A stretch of DNA of 64,000 nt, taken from the IMG/VR virus record IMGVR_UViG_3300037137_001341, positions 1 to 64,000 of that record. One strand, written 5' to 3'. The stretch's first letter is position 1. Each line of letters begins with the position of its first letter. The position numbers were made by a program, and so were the translations under genes. Positions 31,453 to 39,199 of the stretch are shown here, in pieces. The notes under the pieces are model-generated. The model saw only the letters and a program-made list of their open reading frames with translations. It made no database searches and was not told where the DNA came from. Source of the DNA: a virus.

Positions 31453-31752
31453 TCACGCTTTCCAGGTTGGAGACTCGTCGTCGCTGCCGGCGAGCACGAG
31501 GGCGGTGTACGCCTCCGCGAGCCGGTACAGAATCAGGTCGGCGATCGGGGAGTCCTTTGCGGGCTCCTCCGCTGGCTCGACCGGCACACCCTCGGCCGTG
31601 ACCTTGAGCCACAGGACGCCGGGCTGCCGCCGCCCACGCGGCGTCGCCCCGATCATGTGCTCCGGTGAGAAGGCCAGCATCGGAGTCGGCGCCCAGGCCG
31701 GACACGGCACGACCAGAACGGCCTGGTCGGTGGTGTAGTCGTGGGTGCTCAT
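31453..31752 (-). CDS. 99-aa hypothetical protein
   Basis: Beta-rich first half with VLVVPCPAWAPTP, then a Pro/Glu linker and a C-terminal helix (PIADLILYRLAEAYTALVLAG). Ribosome site GGAGGGACGCAGC. Unknown. Confidence 0.5.
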   Translation of the reverse strand: MSTHDYTTDQAVLVVPCPAWAPTPMLAFSPEHMIGATPRGRRQPGVLWLKVTAEGVPVEPAEEPAKDSPIADLILYRLAEAYTALVLAGSDDESPTWKA

Positions 31753-32039
31753 GCTGCGTCCCTCCTTGCTTCCAGGTCATGTGTTCCCGAGAGCCGGCGA
31801 AGCCCCAGGGCTAGCCGATCCATGTAGCCCCCGAGCGTCTCCTCGGCGAACTTCTGCGCTGCCTTCAGCGTGGGCTTCTCCCCCAGCACGAGATCCGCGA
31901 AGAGCACCTCGTACTGCTTGGCCCCCGCGGGCGTCTTGCCTGGCAGGATGCACAGGAAGGCGGTACCGATCTCGGCGCCCCAGATGGGGCCCGCGTAGGG
32001 GCCTGACTTCAGGCGTCCTCGGATCCAGGTCACAGGCAC
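31749..32039 (-). CDS. 96-aa hypothetical protein
   Basis: Starts PVTWIRGRLKSGPYAGPIWG, then LCILPGKTPAGAKQYEVLFADL, a strand-rich OB or SH3-like texture, and a helical end. Overlaps both neighbours. No family recognised. Confidence 0.5.
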   Translation of the reverse strand: MPVTWIRGRLKSGPYAGPIWGAEIGTAFLCILPGKTPAGAKQYEVLFADLVLGEKPTLKAAQKFAEETLGGYMDRLALGLRRLSGTHDLEARRDAA

Positions 32040-32257
32040 AGCGAGCCCCCCGAGACGGTGAACCCGTCCTCGCGGAGCCCGTCGATGATCGGTGCGACGT
32101 ACCGGGGCTCGCAGGCGAGCGCCTCGCCCAAGTACTGCCAGGGCTCGGGGGCGCAGTGCTCGGTGATCCAGTCGCCCGCCTCGGCAGTCATGGGTCGCAG
32201 GAGCGCGACGCTCCCGTGGTACTCGACCACCACGTCGGTCATGTGTGCTTGGTTCAT
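32030..32257 (-). CDS. 75-aa acidic protein
   Basis: VVVEYHGSVALLRPMTAEAGDWITEHC then helical and beta segments to GGSLCL. ATG follows AAGGACCCCGAGC. A second ATG five codons in is an alternative start. Unassigned. Confidence 0.5.
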   Translation of the reverse strand: MNQAHMTDVVVEYHGSVALLRPMTAEAGDWITEHCAPEPWQYLGEALACEPRYVAPIIDGLREDGFTVSGGSLCL

Positions 32258-32298
32258 GCTCGGGGTCCTTTCGTTCGTCGTGAAGCTCGTCGTGTCGC

Positions 32299-33174
32299 TC
32301 AGTCCAGGTCGAAGGCGTCGGTACCCGTGGCTTGCCAGGTGCCCTGCCACGTGCCGTAGGGATATGCGCGCGGGCCCGCAGAGAGCGCGGCGAGCCCCTC
32401 GGCGACCATGTCCGCGACGTGACCGATTATTCTCTCCTGTCGGTACGCATCGGCCAGCAGGCTTCCTCGGTCGTTCCGCCAGTCGTACCCCTGATCATCG
32501 CTCCGCACCCCGATGACAACCCAGGTCGTGCCGGTGGCGTCAGCGATCACCGTCCCGACAAGAAGCTCGCCCGGTGCCGGTTCACGCCATACCGGTGCCG
32601 TGGCAGCAGCAGCCTCCTCGGCGGCGGCAATCGCTGCCTTCGCGGCGAACGAGACGAGCGTCCCGGCGAACGCCTGGGCCTCTGCAGCATGTAACTCAGC
32701 GTGCGTCACGCACGAACGATCCCAGCACTCCTCCTCGACGTAGGGGCACGGATCGGGCTCGGGCGGGCAGAGCGCCCGCAGTCCGGCCTCGATCTTCTCC
32801 GCAACGTCCACCGTTTCGTGCGCCTCCAGCACCTCGGCGAGCGTGAGCTTGCCCAGCGTCACGAGGTGATCGAGCAGCGCCTGGCAATCGTACGGCGCCA
32901 CGACATGTGACGGCAGCGACGGCGCCCAGGGCTCCAGGTGCGGCTGGATCGCCGCGATGACCCGCTGCAGGTGATTCGACGTGAGCAGCTTCGCGCCGTA
33001 CCGCCGATAGCCCGCGTCACATGTCCAGATCCCACCAGCGATCGTAAAGAACGTCCCCTCGCTCCAGCTGGAGTGACGCTGCCAGCCGCTGCGGCGGCGC
33101 GAGATCGCGCTCTTCGGCAGCGGGCTCTCGACGCGACAGGTCAGCCGGTACTTGCCATCGGGTAGCTTGCTCAC
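32299..33174 (-). CDS. 291-aa protein with C-terminal DAFDLD tail
   Basis: The N-terminal third (residues 1-85) is beta-rich with several Trp. The middle has three Cys pairs and a long Ala/Glu helix. The C-terminal quarter, QERIIGHVADMVAEGLAAL, is clearly related to the small plus-strand protein at 41957-42271, and both end in the shared tail (here DAFDLD). So one arm carries a long, the other a short, version of the same domain. GTG overlaps the upstream stop. Function unknown. Confidence 0.6.
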   Translation of the reverse strand: MSKLPDGKYRLTCRVESPLPKSAISRRRSGWQRHSSWSEGTFFTIAGGIWTCDAGYRRYGAKLLTSNHLQRVIAAIQPHLEPWAPSLPSHVVAPYDCQALLDHLVTLGKLTLAEVLEAHETVDVAEKIEAGLRALCPPEPDPCPYVEEECWDRSCVTHAELHAAEAQAFAGTLVSFAAKAAIAAAEEAAAATAPVWREPAPGELLVGTVIADATGTTWVVIGVRSDDQGYDWRNDRGSLLADAYRQERIIGHVADMVAEGLAALSAGPRAYPYGTWQGTWQATGTDAFDLD

Positions 33175-33848
33175 GGGACATTCCCTTCCCACGCGGCGAG
33201 CGCCGCGTGCTGTTCGTCGGTGACCGGGTACCAGGCCCGGCTCCGGGGCTCGATGAGCGCCGGCTCGAACTCCTCGTCGTGACACAGATCATCCCACGCC
33301 GAGAGCATGTACGTCACGTCCCCGGCGAGCTTGTCCGTGATGCGCCAGACGACCATGTCGGGGAGCACCGCGTAGGCGCCCTCGCACATTTGGCCAGCGC
33401 GCCCCGGCGGGGTGCTGAAGTCGGGGGCATGTGCCGACAGGTCGGCGGGGAGCACGGGTGGTGGCGCGAGCGGCGGGGTCGCGGCGAGCAGTCGCTCTGC
33501 GAACGCCTCGGCCGCAGGTCCCCCCGCCTTCGCGATGGCCCGCAGGTCCGTCTCGAAGTCCACGGCCGCGGGCGCGGCGTCCGCGGCGGGCTCCGAAGGC
33601 TTGTCGCTGCGCGGCAAGACGGCTGCGCCGAAGAGCGCGCCGCACTCGCCTCGGCACACGTACCGGCCCTCCTCGCCGCCGATGGTGCCGTTGTGGCAAT
33701 TCGGGCACTCGTCGCCCTCGTACACAAGCTCGGGCTCCGCGACGGAAGCCCGCACCTCGGCGACCTCGGCCTGCAGCTGCGCCTCGGCAGCGTCGACCGG
33801 CTTGCGCTTGCTGACGCGCTTCGCCTTGCGCCTGATCTTCTTTGTCAC
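33171..33848 (-). CDS. 225-aa protein with zinc ribbon
   Basis: Basic start (TKKIRRKAKRVSKRK), then a zinc ribbon CPNCHNGTIG...CRGECG (about 48-69), an Ala/Pro linker and a C-terminal domain with WRITDKLAGDVTYML. Likely nucleic-acid binding. ATG overlaps the next upstream stop region. No family recognised. Confidence 0.55.
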   Translation of the reverse strand: MTKKIRRKAKRVSKRKPVDAAEAQLQAEVAEVRASVAEPELVYEGDECPNCHNGTIGGEEGRYVCRGECGALFGAAVLPRSDKPSEPAADAAPAAVDFETDLRAIAKAGGPAAEAFAERLLAATPPLAPPPVLPADLSAHAPDFSTPPGRAGQMCEGAYAVLPDMVVWRITDKLAGDVTYMLSAWDDLCHDEEFEPALIEPRSRAWYPVTDEQHAALAAWEGNVP

Positions 33849-34138
33849 TGGATCTCCTCTTCGCTTCGCGGGTGAGTGGGGATCCCGCCGGGCCCATGTT
33901 GAGCGCTCAGCTTTTGCACCGCGTCGTGCAGCCGCGCGATCTTCGCGGCATCCTCCGCGCCGAACTTCTCCGTGGCGACCTCGATCACGAGGGCGCGCAG
34001 CCTGGCGGCTTGTTCCGGTGTCATCGTGGTTTCTCCGTCGTACTTGAGCAGGAACGGGGGGTCAGTTACTGGCCCCGCGTCCAACTCGGGACGAACGAAC
34101 GCCAGCAGCCTGAGCGGCTCCGTGGCTTGAGCGTCCAT
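33845..34138 (-). CDS. 97-aa helical protein, alternative internal start
   Basis: The C-terminal 60 residues (TPEQAARLRALVIEVATEKFG onward) form a compact helical protein. The upstream part contains TDPPFLLKYDG, which is simply the translation of the repeated leader element. An internal ATG at 34022-34024 has GGAG nine bases before it and stands after the element as in the other copies, so the true start may be there (60-aa product). Confidence 0.5.
   Translation of the reverse strand: MDAQATEPLRLLAFVRPELDAGPVTDPPFLLKYDGETTMTPEQAARLRALVIEVATEKFGAEDAAKIARLHDAVQKLSAQHGPGGIPTHPRSEEEIQ
34041..34063 (-). repeat. repeated leader element, copy 1
   Basis: Minus strand CCCCCCGTTCCTGCTCAAGT. Lies 17 bases before an internal ATG at 34024, suggesting the true start of the gene ending at 33845. 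Confidence 0.6.
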
Positions 34139-34461
34139 CAGTCCACCTTCCACATGGCCCGGTACTCGGCGACCGTGCCGGTCCAGGTACATGCCGGCGA
34201 TACCGGCGACGAGTGCCCACGTACGAGCACGTAGTCGTTGCGGGCGTCGTAGCGCACAAGGATCCCGTGGTGCTTCGGGAAGTACCCGGACTGCGGGTCG
34301 CACTCGACGCTCTTCAGGCATGTGCCGGGGCAGTCGAGCAGCACGTCGGGGTCGTTGCGCTTGTGCGCCTCGGCGACGCGCTTCGGGTCGGGGCCGCCGA
34401 TGGGCGTGTTCATGCACGCCTCGGTGAACGCTTTGGGGTCGTCGTTGCGCTGCATGATCAT
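34138..34461 (-). CDS. 107-aa hypothetical protein
   Basis: Four Cys in two close groups (CPGTCLKSVEC, later C in SPACTW) and a beta-rich second half with YFPKHHGILVRYDARNDYVLV. Start has GGAGGACACATGATC, with a second ATG two codons in. Unassigned. Confidence 0.55.
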   Translation of the reverse strand: MIMQRNDDPKAFTEACMNTPIGGPDPKRVAEAHKRNDPDVLLDCPGTCLKSVECDPQSGYFPKHHGILVRYDARNDYVLVRGHSSPVSPACTWTGTVAEYRAMWKVD

Positions 34462-34724
34462 GTGTCCTCCGTTGGTGGCCTCGGCATCGGTCGCCAGTAC
34501 AGGCGAGCGTTCTCGGGGATGTCGCCGTCCACGGCGGGGCCGCGGTACGTGAGCGCCGCGTACTGGCCACGGCGCGGCATGTACGCGAGCACCTCTTCGC
34601 CGATGGGCGGCTTGCGCTTCGGTGCGAGGTGCCAGCCGTCGTTCGTGAACACGCGCACAAGCCACGGGATGACGATGGAGCCGAACAGGGAGCCCATCAG
34701 GAAGTCGAAGCCGTGCGCGTTCAT
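34458..34724 (-). CDS. 88-aa N-terminally anchored protein
   Basis: Residues 7-24 (FLMGSLFGSIVIPWLVRV) form one membrane helix, followed by a beta-rich soluble domain (GEEVLAYMPRRGQYAALTY). Ends TEDT, as do several neighbours because of the GAGGACACATG junction. Unknown. Confidence 0.5.
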   Translation of the reverse strand: MNAHGFDFLMGSLFGSIVIPWLVRVFTNDGWHLAPKRKPPIGEEVLAYMPRRGQYAALTYRGPAVDGDIPENARLYWRPMPRPPTEDT

Positions 34725-34924
34725 GGCTGCCCCCTGCTGAGAGCCGCCTTGCGAAGCTCCGCGTCCTCGTCGGCACATTCCTCCGTGTCGAACGCGAACG
34801 CGCCGTGCTCCGCGTCGAAGGCGTCGGCCTCGGCATGTGCCCGGTCGAGCGCCTCGCACTCTCGGAGGATGCGCTCCTTCTGCTCGGCTCGGCGGATCTC
34901 GGCGATGATGGATGCTGCGATCAT
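34721..34924 (-). CDS. 67-aa acidic helical protein
   Basis: Mostly helix, with IIAEIRRAEQKERILRECEAL and then a Glu/Asp/Ala-rich half. Start GAGAACACATG. No motif. Confidence 0.5.
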   Translation of the reverse strand: MIAASIIAEIRRAEQKERILRECEALDRAHAEADAFDAEHGAFAFDTEECADEDAELRKAALSRGQP

Positions 34925-35106
34925 GTGTTCTCCTCGACGGGCTCGACCCACTCGATCGGAACCCAGAGCTTCGCTACCACCCAGAATCCGTGGTCGACCT
35001 TCTCGACGGGCTGGTCGTCCATGACGCGCACGTCCTCGTGCCGGCTCGCCTCGCCGTAAGCCTCCTGCGCGATGTAGCGCACCGTCTCAGACTCCTTCTC
35101 GGTCAT
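34921..35106 (-). CDS. 61-aa acidic protein
   Basis: Helical first half (TEKESETVRYIAQEAYGEAS) and beta second half (HGFWVVAKLWVPIEWVE). Start GGAGGACACATG; the end forms the next such junction. Unknown. Confidence 0.5.
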   Translation of the reverse strand: MTEKESETVRYIAQEAYGEASRHEDVRVMDDQPVEKVDHGFWVVAKLWVPIEWVEPVEENT

Positions 35107-35321
35107 GTGTCCTCCGCATCTTCGTCCGGCGTCGCGAGTAGCTCGTCGTGCTCCTGGTACATCGTGTCCCAGACCTCGCCATCGCGAACCAGATCCTCGA
35201 TGATCCCTTCGGCCGACACGGTGACATGACGCTCGAAACCGTTGCGGGATGCGACGATCACCTTCACGTCGTTGAGCGCGGCTCCGCCCTCGACGCCATC
35301 GATCAGTACTTTCAGCGTCAT
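35103..35321 (-). CDS. 72-aa acidic beta-rich protein
   Basis: TLKVLIDGVEGGAALNDVKV and HVTVSAEGIIEDLV suggest a small beta-grasp or sandwich, ending in an acidic tail DEDAEDT. Start GGAGGACACATG. Unknown. Confidence 0.5.
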   Translation of the reverse strand: MTLKVLIDGVEGGAALNDVKVIVASRNGFERHVTVSAEGIIEDLVRDGEVWDTMYQEHDELLATPDEDAEDT

Positions 35322-35506
35322 GTGTCCTCCGTGGTGTCGTCGCTGTAGAGCGTGTCTTCGTGCTCCAGACTGCTGCGAAGGCAGTCCGAGTGATCGAGCG
35401 GAAGCAGGGCGCGCTCGTCGAGCTTGACCTCGACCGCCTCCTCGGCGGCGTCCTCGTCGGGAGCTTCCACCGTGACGTACAGGCTGTACTTGAACGTGAA
35501 CTTCAT
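35318..35506 (-). CDS. 62-aa acidic protein
   Basis: KFTFKYSLYVTVEAPDEDAAEEAVEVKL has the strand-loop-helix texture of small ferredoxin-like or DUF-type phage proteins, with an acidic C-terminus. GGAGGAAGCCTGTCC precedes ATG. Unknown. Confidence 0.5.
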   Translation of the reverse strand: MKFTFKYSLYVTVEAPDEDAAEEAVEVKLDERALLPLDHSDCLRSSLEHEDTLYSDDTTEDT

Positions 35507-35781
35507 GGACAGGCTTCCTCCGTGGTGAACGTGTACTCACAGGCCGTAGCGCCGGGGTCGCCCGGCCACGAGACGTTGAAGCCGCGCTCGGTCTGACTGA
35601 CCGTCGCGCCCTTCAGGTTCAGGAACGTGTCGCGCCCCTCGGGCGTCGCGAACACGGCGGACGTGCCCTGCTTCCGCAGGAACGTGCGCTCGGCAACCTT
35701 GCCGTTGAACGGCCAGCGTACCGTGAGGCGCGTGCCCGGCGGGATGCGGAAGACGTCGGCTTGAGACTTGACGGTGGTCAT
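35503..35781 (-). CDS. 92-aa basic beta-rich protein
   Basis: Predicted short beta barrel (GTRLTVRWPFNGKVAERTFL, then GRDTFLNLKGATVSQ). GAGG eight bases before ATG lies in the end of the upstream gene. Unknown. Confidence 0.5.
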   Translation of the reverse strand: MTTVKSQADVFRIPPGTRLTVRWPFNGKVAERTFLRKQGTSAVFATPEGRDTFLNLKGATVSQTERGFNVSWPGDPGATACEYTFTTEEACP

Positions 35782-35785
35782 GTGC

Positions 35786-36040
35786 TCACGCCTCTTTGTT
35801 CAGAAACAGCGGGGCCACGCGCCTGGCGTCGCGCACGGCTTCCGTCACGAGGGCGGCGAGCGCCCCCTCTGCCGTTTCCTCTGCCGTGCAGAAGGCTTCG
35901 AGCGCCTCGCGGGCGATGCGGTAGTCGCGGGACGTGCCGCAGCACCCCGCGTCGATCTCGCGGGCGACCTTGCGATCGTGCGCCGCGAGCAGCGGCGACA
36001 GGATGCTTTGGATGCGTTCGGTAAGGTGGGTCATGCTCAT
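35786..36040 (-). CDS. 84-aa helical protein
   Basis: Helical protein with Cys-Cys pair (GCCGTSRDYRIAREALEAFC), ending PLFLNKEA. Two ATGs lie six bases apart. GGAGG is only two bases from the first and eight from the second, so ATG 36034 (82 aa) is the better start. A copy of the repeated leader element precedes it. Confidence 0.55.
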   Translation of the reverse strand: MSMTHLTERIQSILSPLLAAHDRKVAREIDAGCCGTSRDYRIAREALEAFCTAEETAEGALAALVTEAVRDARRVAPLFLNKEA

Positions 36041-36050
36041 GTCCTCCGGT

Positions 36051-36074
36051 GTACGTGGTCAGGAATGGGGGGTC
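36051..36074 (-). repeat. repeated leader element, copy 2
   Basis: Minus strand CCCCCCATTCCTGACCACGT, immediately before GGAGGACATG of the gene 35786-36040 and right after the stop of the upstream gene. Confidence 0.6.
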
Positions 36075-36306
36075 AGGGTGCGTCGCTCGCGCGGCACGCG
36101 GCGTACGCGGCGCGCAGGTCGGCGACCAGGCCCCGCGCCTCGACCAGCGGAATGTGTCCGCGGCGCGCGTCGAGGTAGAGATCCCGCGCGACGTTCCCGA
36201 GCCGCTCCGCGGTCGCGGTCGGATCGAACGTCGGGAGGTTCCGGTCGCGGTTGAACGCGGCGAGCGCGTCGCGTGCGGCGTCGATGGTCGGGTCGTTCGT
36301 GGTCAT
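36073..36306 (-). CDS. 77-aa helical protein
   Basis: Helical, Arg/Asp-rich protein (TIDAARDALAAFNRDRNLP, LVEARGLVADLRAAYAACRA). Start GGAGAACACATG. Unknown. Confidence 0.5.
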   Translation of the reverse strand: MTTNDPTIDAARDALAAFNRDRNLPTFDPTATAERLGNVARDLYLDARRGHIPLVEARGLVADLRAAYAACRASDAP

Positions 36307-36322
36307 GTGTTCTCCGTTGCGG

Positions 36323-36718
36323 TCAGTGGACAACGATCACGTCATCGAAGCTATCGAGCACGTCCCGCGCAGTGGCGGCGATCTCGGGGTACTCTCTCGC
36401 GTAGAATCCGTCCGCATAGTCGGGGTGATCGGTGTCCGTCACGAGCACCCACTCCGTCCGCGTGGCGACCGCGTCGACCTCTTCGATCAGACGGCGCAGC
36501 GCGGCGAAGTTTTCGCCACCGCAGAAGCCCGATTCGAGCGCGGCCTTTGTCAGACGCGCCAGCTGTTCGTCGGGTCGCGCGAGCACGCGCGCTACGTTGG
36601 AGTAGACGATCAGCCCGTCGCCGGGCTGGAAGGCCCGGCGGATCTTGCGGACCGCGCGCTCGATTCGATCGCCATGGAACATGCTGCCGGATGCGTCGAG
36701 AACGTAGAACGTGGACAT
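36323..36718 (-). CDS. VWA-like domain protein
   Basis: A 131-aa protein opening TFYVLDASGSMFHGDRI, a MIDAS-type D-x-S-x-S metal motif, followed by a helix with basic residues (RAVRKIRRAFQPGDG), LIVYSN and VLVTDTDHPDY. This fits a short von Willebrand A fold, usually a metal-dependent protein-binding unit. Its partner may be the MoxR ATPase 2.5 kb away. No clear ribosome site. Confidence 0.6.
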   Translation of the reverse strand: MSTFYVLDASGSMFHGDRIERAVRKIRRAFQPGDGLIVYSNVARVLARPDEQLARLTKAALESGFCGGENFAALRRLIEEVDAVATRTEWVLVTDTDHPDYADGFYAREYPEIAATARDVLDSFDDVIVVH

Positions 36719-36812
36719 ATGCTGTGCTCCGTGTGTGACAGGTAGGGTCAGGTGGCCCGCCGCGCCGGGGTCGAACCGGCCGCGCCCCCGGACGGGGCGG
36801 CGGGGCATGTGC

Positions 36813-36962
36813 TCAGCGGCTCAGGGCCCGCAGCGCGTCGAGCCCGCGGGCGATGCCCCGCGCGACCCGCTGCGCATCGCGCAGGCCAAACTCGTGAATC
36901 AGGGCCCGCAGCGTGTCGAAGTGCGCGCCGTCGTCGCTCGCGTCGATCTGGGTCGTGGTCAT
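36813..36962 (-). CDS. 49-aa helical protein
   Basis: Reads MTTTQIDASDDGAHFDTLRA, then a basic amphipathic helix (LRDAQRVARGIARGLDALRA). The ATG follows GGGAGATCACGAAC. Candidate DNA-binding peptide, weakly supported. Confidence 0.4.
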   Translation of the reverse strand: MTTTQIDASDDGAHFDTLRALIHEFGLRDAQRVARGIARGLDALRALSR

Positions 36963-37039
36963 GTTCGTGATCTCCCGTCATATGCTGCAGGCGCTCGCCG
37001 ACCCGGACCATCCAGGCCGGCGGGCTCCCGCGTTCCGTC

Positions 37040-38116
37040 TCAGAGGGTGAAGGCGCTCAGGTCGATGGCCGGCGTCGCGGCGTCCGCGGCGGGCTCCGAA
37101 GCTGGCGCCTCGGGGTCGCGCTCCGCAGCGCCCAGCGTGGCGCCCTCGGCTTCGAGCCAGTCCGGGATCTCCAGATCCGCGGCCGACTGCGCCGCGGCAT
37201 AGGCCGCCGCAATCCCGCTGCAGATCCGCTCCAGGCGTGCCGCGTGGCCCGCCAACATGTCCCGCACGGGGCCCAGGCTGTTGAGCAGCGCGACCGATTC
37301 GGACCGGCGCCGCGCCAGCGTCGCGTACTTCGCCTTGCCGGCGATCTTCTCGCCCTTCAGCTTGGCGAGCAATTCCGCCGCCTGCTTCTCGGCGTCGTCG
37401 ATCACGGCGTCGGACATCGCCGTGGCATTGTCGCCGTGCTGCGTGACGTCCACCACGGACGCCCGGAGCCCGGTGCGCGTGGTCGGATCGTAGTACATGG
37501 CCCGGAGTTCCCGGAGACAGGCGACGACGCGCTCCGCGGTCGGGTCCCCGGCGCGCAGGACATATGACCCGCGGGCAATGAACCGGTAGGCGTGAGCCTC
37601 TTCGAGCACGACGGACAGGATCCGCGAGACGACGGCCGCGTCAGCGTGCGGGACAAGGCGCAAGGCCTGGCGGCGCAGCTGGTCAGCGAACGCCATGCAG
37701 GCGGGGTCCGCGGCGCCGCCAATCGGCGGGGCGACAAAGATCCCGGCGGGACACGAGAAGACCCGCGCGCCGGGCACCTTGGCCGCCTGCTCCGTGCCAG
37801 TCTGCACGCTGCGCTCTACCTGATAGGACGTGACGTGATCCCCGTCCTTGTGATCCAGTTCCGTGACCGAGAGCCCGTCGCGCCGGTTGGCGCCGACCCG
37901 GCCGACGACGAGCGAGAGCGCCCGCACCTCGTCCACGTCGCGCATGCGCTTCGCGGCCTTGCTCAGTCCGTGCCGCTCGAAGAGCGCCGCGAGATCCTCG
38001 CGGGGGGCGTCCGTGAACCCGGGGTACAAGACCCCGGTCTGGTAGGCGACGGTCGCGCCGCCCTTGGCAGCGTCGGCGACGAGCGCCTCGGCGGATTCGA
38101 TGGAACGTAGGGACAT
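37040..38116 (-). CDS. 358-aa protein with C-terminal SAFTL tail
   Basis: No catalytic motif seen. The N-terminal half is alpha/beta with GDHVTSYQVERSV and FSCPAGIFVAPPIGG, the middle helical with a long charged helix (KQAAELLAKLKGEKIAGKAKY), the end low-complexity leading to DLSAFTL. The size and placement by a MoxR-VWA pair resemble substrate-like partners in such loci, but this is inference. A copy of the leader element and AAAGG lie upstream of ATG. Confidence 0.6.
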   Translation of the reverse strand: MSLRSIESAEALVADAAKGGATVAYQTGVLYPGFTDAPREDLAALFERHGLSKAAKRMRDVDEVRALSLVVGRVGANRRDGLSVTELDHKDGDHVTSYQVERSVQTGTEQAAKVPGARVFSCPAGIFVAPPIGGAADPACMAFADQLRRQALRLVPHADAAVVSRILSVVLEEAHAYRFIARGSYVLRAGDPTAERVVACLRELRAMYYDPTTRTGLRASVVDVTQHGDNATAMSDAVIDDAEKQAAELLAKLKGEKIAGKAKYATLARRRSESVALLNSLGPVRDMLAGHAARLERICSGIAAAYAAAQSAADLEIPDWLEAEGATLGAAERDPEAPASEPAADAATPAIDLSAFTL

Positions 38117-38152
38117 GCTCGGGGGACCTTTCAGCGTGGGGATGGTTTCGTG

Positions 38153-38176
38153 GTACTTGACCGGGAACGGGGGGGG
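38153..38176 (-). repeat. repeated leader element, copy 3
   Basis: Minus strand CCCCCCGTTCCCGGTCAAGT in the gap before the 358-aa gene that starts at 38116. It is preceded by extra C residues. Confidence 0.65.
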
Positions 38177-38182
38177 CGGGGC

Positions 38183-38770
38183 TCAGAGCCCGACCGGGGC
38201 GGCGGCGTTACGCGGGGCGACGTAGGGGCCCGCGGCGCGGTACTCGTGCGCCAGCTTGGCGGGGCTCGCCGTGCGGCCGAGGCTGTAGTCTCCGGCGACC
38301 GGGGCGCCGTGGCCGGGGCGATTGCGCGCCGTGATCTGGGGACCGTTGCCGCTGCAGTCGGGGGCCGCCTTGACGGCGGGGGCCGTGATAGCCGGGCGCT
38401 CGCCCTCGCCGGTCAGGACCCACTCGCGCCAGGTGGCGCGCCGCACGACGGGGGAGGGAAGGACGGGCGCCCGCGAGGGGGCCGGGCTCGCGCTGCGCGC
38501 CGGGGGGGCCGCGGAGAGCGCCGCCGCGATGCGTGCTTCGAGATCCCGGAGGAGAGCCGGGCGCGCCGTGCGGGCGTCAAGGCCAGCGTCGCGAGCCAGG
38601 GCCACCGCGGCGCGGTCCGTGGGGGCGAGCACAATCAGGGTGCTCATTCCGCCGTCGCGGTCGGTTGCGACCTGGACGGTGTAGCCGTTGACGGCCTTGC
38701 CATCCTTCAGCGCACGGCGGACCGTGCTGCCCTGGCGGGCGGTGAGCTTGGGGGAGTGCGTGGGGTTCAT
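38183..38770 (-). CDS. 195-aa Ala/Pro-rich basic protein
   Basis: The first 65 residues form a small alpha/beta domain (KAVNGYTVQVATDRDGGMSTLIVLAP). The rest is Ala/Pro/Arg-rich and likely disordered. Its start region, TTCCTGGGCATGTGAGGT then ATGAACCCC, mirrors that of the divergent plus-strand gene at 38939. First gene leftward from the AT-rich control region. Confidence 0.55.
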   Translation of the reverse strand: MNPTHSPKLTARQGSTVRRALKDGKAVNGYTVQVATDRDGGMSTLIVLAPTDRAAVALARDAGLDARTARPALLRDLEARIAAALSAAPPARSASPAPSRAPVLPSPVVRRATWREWVLTGEGERPAITAPAVKAAPDCSGNGPQITARNRPGHGAPVAGDYSLGRTASPAKLAHEYRAAGPYVAPRNAAAPVGL

Positions 38771-38773
38771 ACC

Positions 38774-38796
38774 TCACATGCCCAGGAATGGGGGTC
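38774..38796 (-). repeat. repeated leader element, copy 4
   Basis: Minus strand CCCCCATTCCTGGGCATGTG, five bases before ATGAACCCC of gene 38183-38770. Confidence 0.65.
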
Positions 38797-38816
38797 GGAC
38801 CCCGTGCGGAATCGAC

Positions 38817-38845
38817 CGTTATGATAAACTCAGAGAAGTATAACG
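38817..38845. promoter_or_regulatory. AT-rich divergent control region with inverted repeat
   Basis: CGTTAT (38817-38822) and ATAACG (38840-38845) flank an A/T-rich core, and a second AT-rich tract (about 38868-38887) follows. This is the only markedly AT-rich intergenic DNA in the window, between two divergent operons. It probably holds both promoters and an operator. An origin of replication is an alternative. Confidence 0.55.
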
Positions 38846-38914
38846 ATGGGGGGGTGCAGCCTTGTGATAAAAAACTTTATGTTAACGTACGGGGTCTGGA
38901 GCCCCCGAGCCCAG

Positions 38915-38938
38915 CCCCCATTCCTGGTCATGTACGGC
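38915..38938 (+). repeat. repeated leader element, copy 5
   Basis: CCCCCATTCCTGGTCATGTA, seven bases from ATGAACCCC of gene 38939-39157. A mirror of copy 4. Confidence 0.65.
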
Positions 38939-39157
38939 ATGAACCCCCGACCCTCCCCCGCCCCCCGCCGCAAGGTGCCGGCCCCCGTCGCGCAAGCGAC
39001 GCGGCCGAACCGACCCGAGACGCGCGCCTACGCCGTCGCCTTGGCAGCTGCCGACGCTGTAGATGACGCCCGCAAGGCGCTCGCCGCGGCTGAGCGCGCG
39101 TCAGCCCTCGCGTGGGCCGCGTACCACGCTACTGCCCCCCTATTCCTGGCCAAGTAG
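38939..39157 (+). CDS. 72-aa Ala-rich basic protein
   Basis: Pro/Arg-rich start (PRPSPAPRRKVPAPVAQAT) and an Ala-rich helix (DARKALAAAERASALAWAA), ending PLFLAK. The final codons coincide with another copy of the leader element. An upstream ATG at 38846 exists in frame but sits in the control region. Unknown function. Confidence 0.5.
   Translation: MNPRPSPAPRRKVPAPVAQATRPNRPETRAYAVALAAADAVDDARKALAAAERASALAWAAYHATAPLFLAK
39134..39157 (+). repeat. repeated leader element, copy 6
   Basis: CCCCCCTATTCCTGGCCAAG at the end of gene 38939-39157 and 43 bases before the MoxR ATG. Confidence 0.6.
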
Positions 39158-39199
39158 CCCGAACCACCCCGAACCGAACCACCGAAAGGATCACGCATC

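Noticed and set aside
38153-38796. Leader elements considered as rho-independent terminators
   Set aside because: They contain a C-run and no matching inverted arm close by, and they sit before starts rather than after stops.
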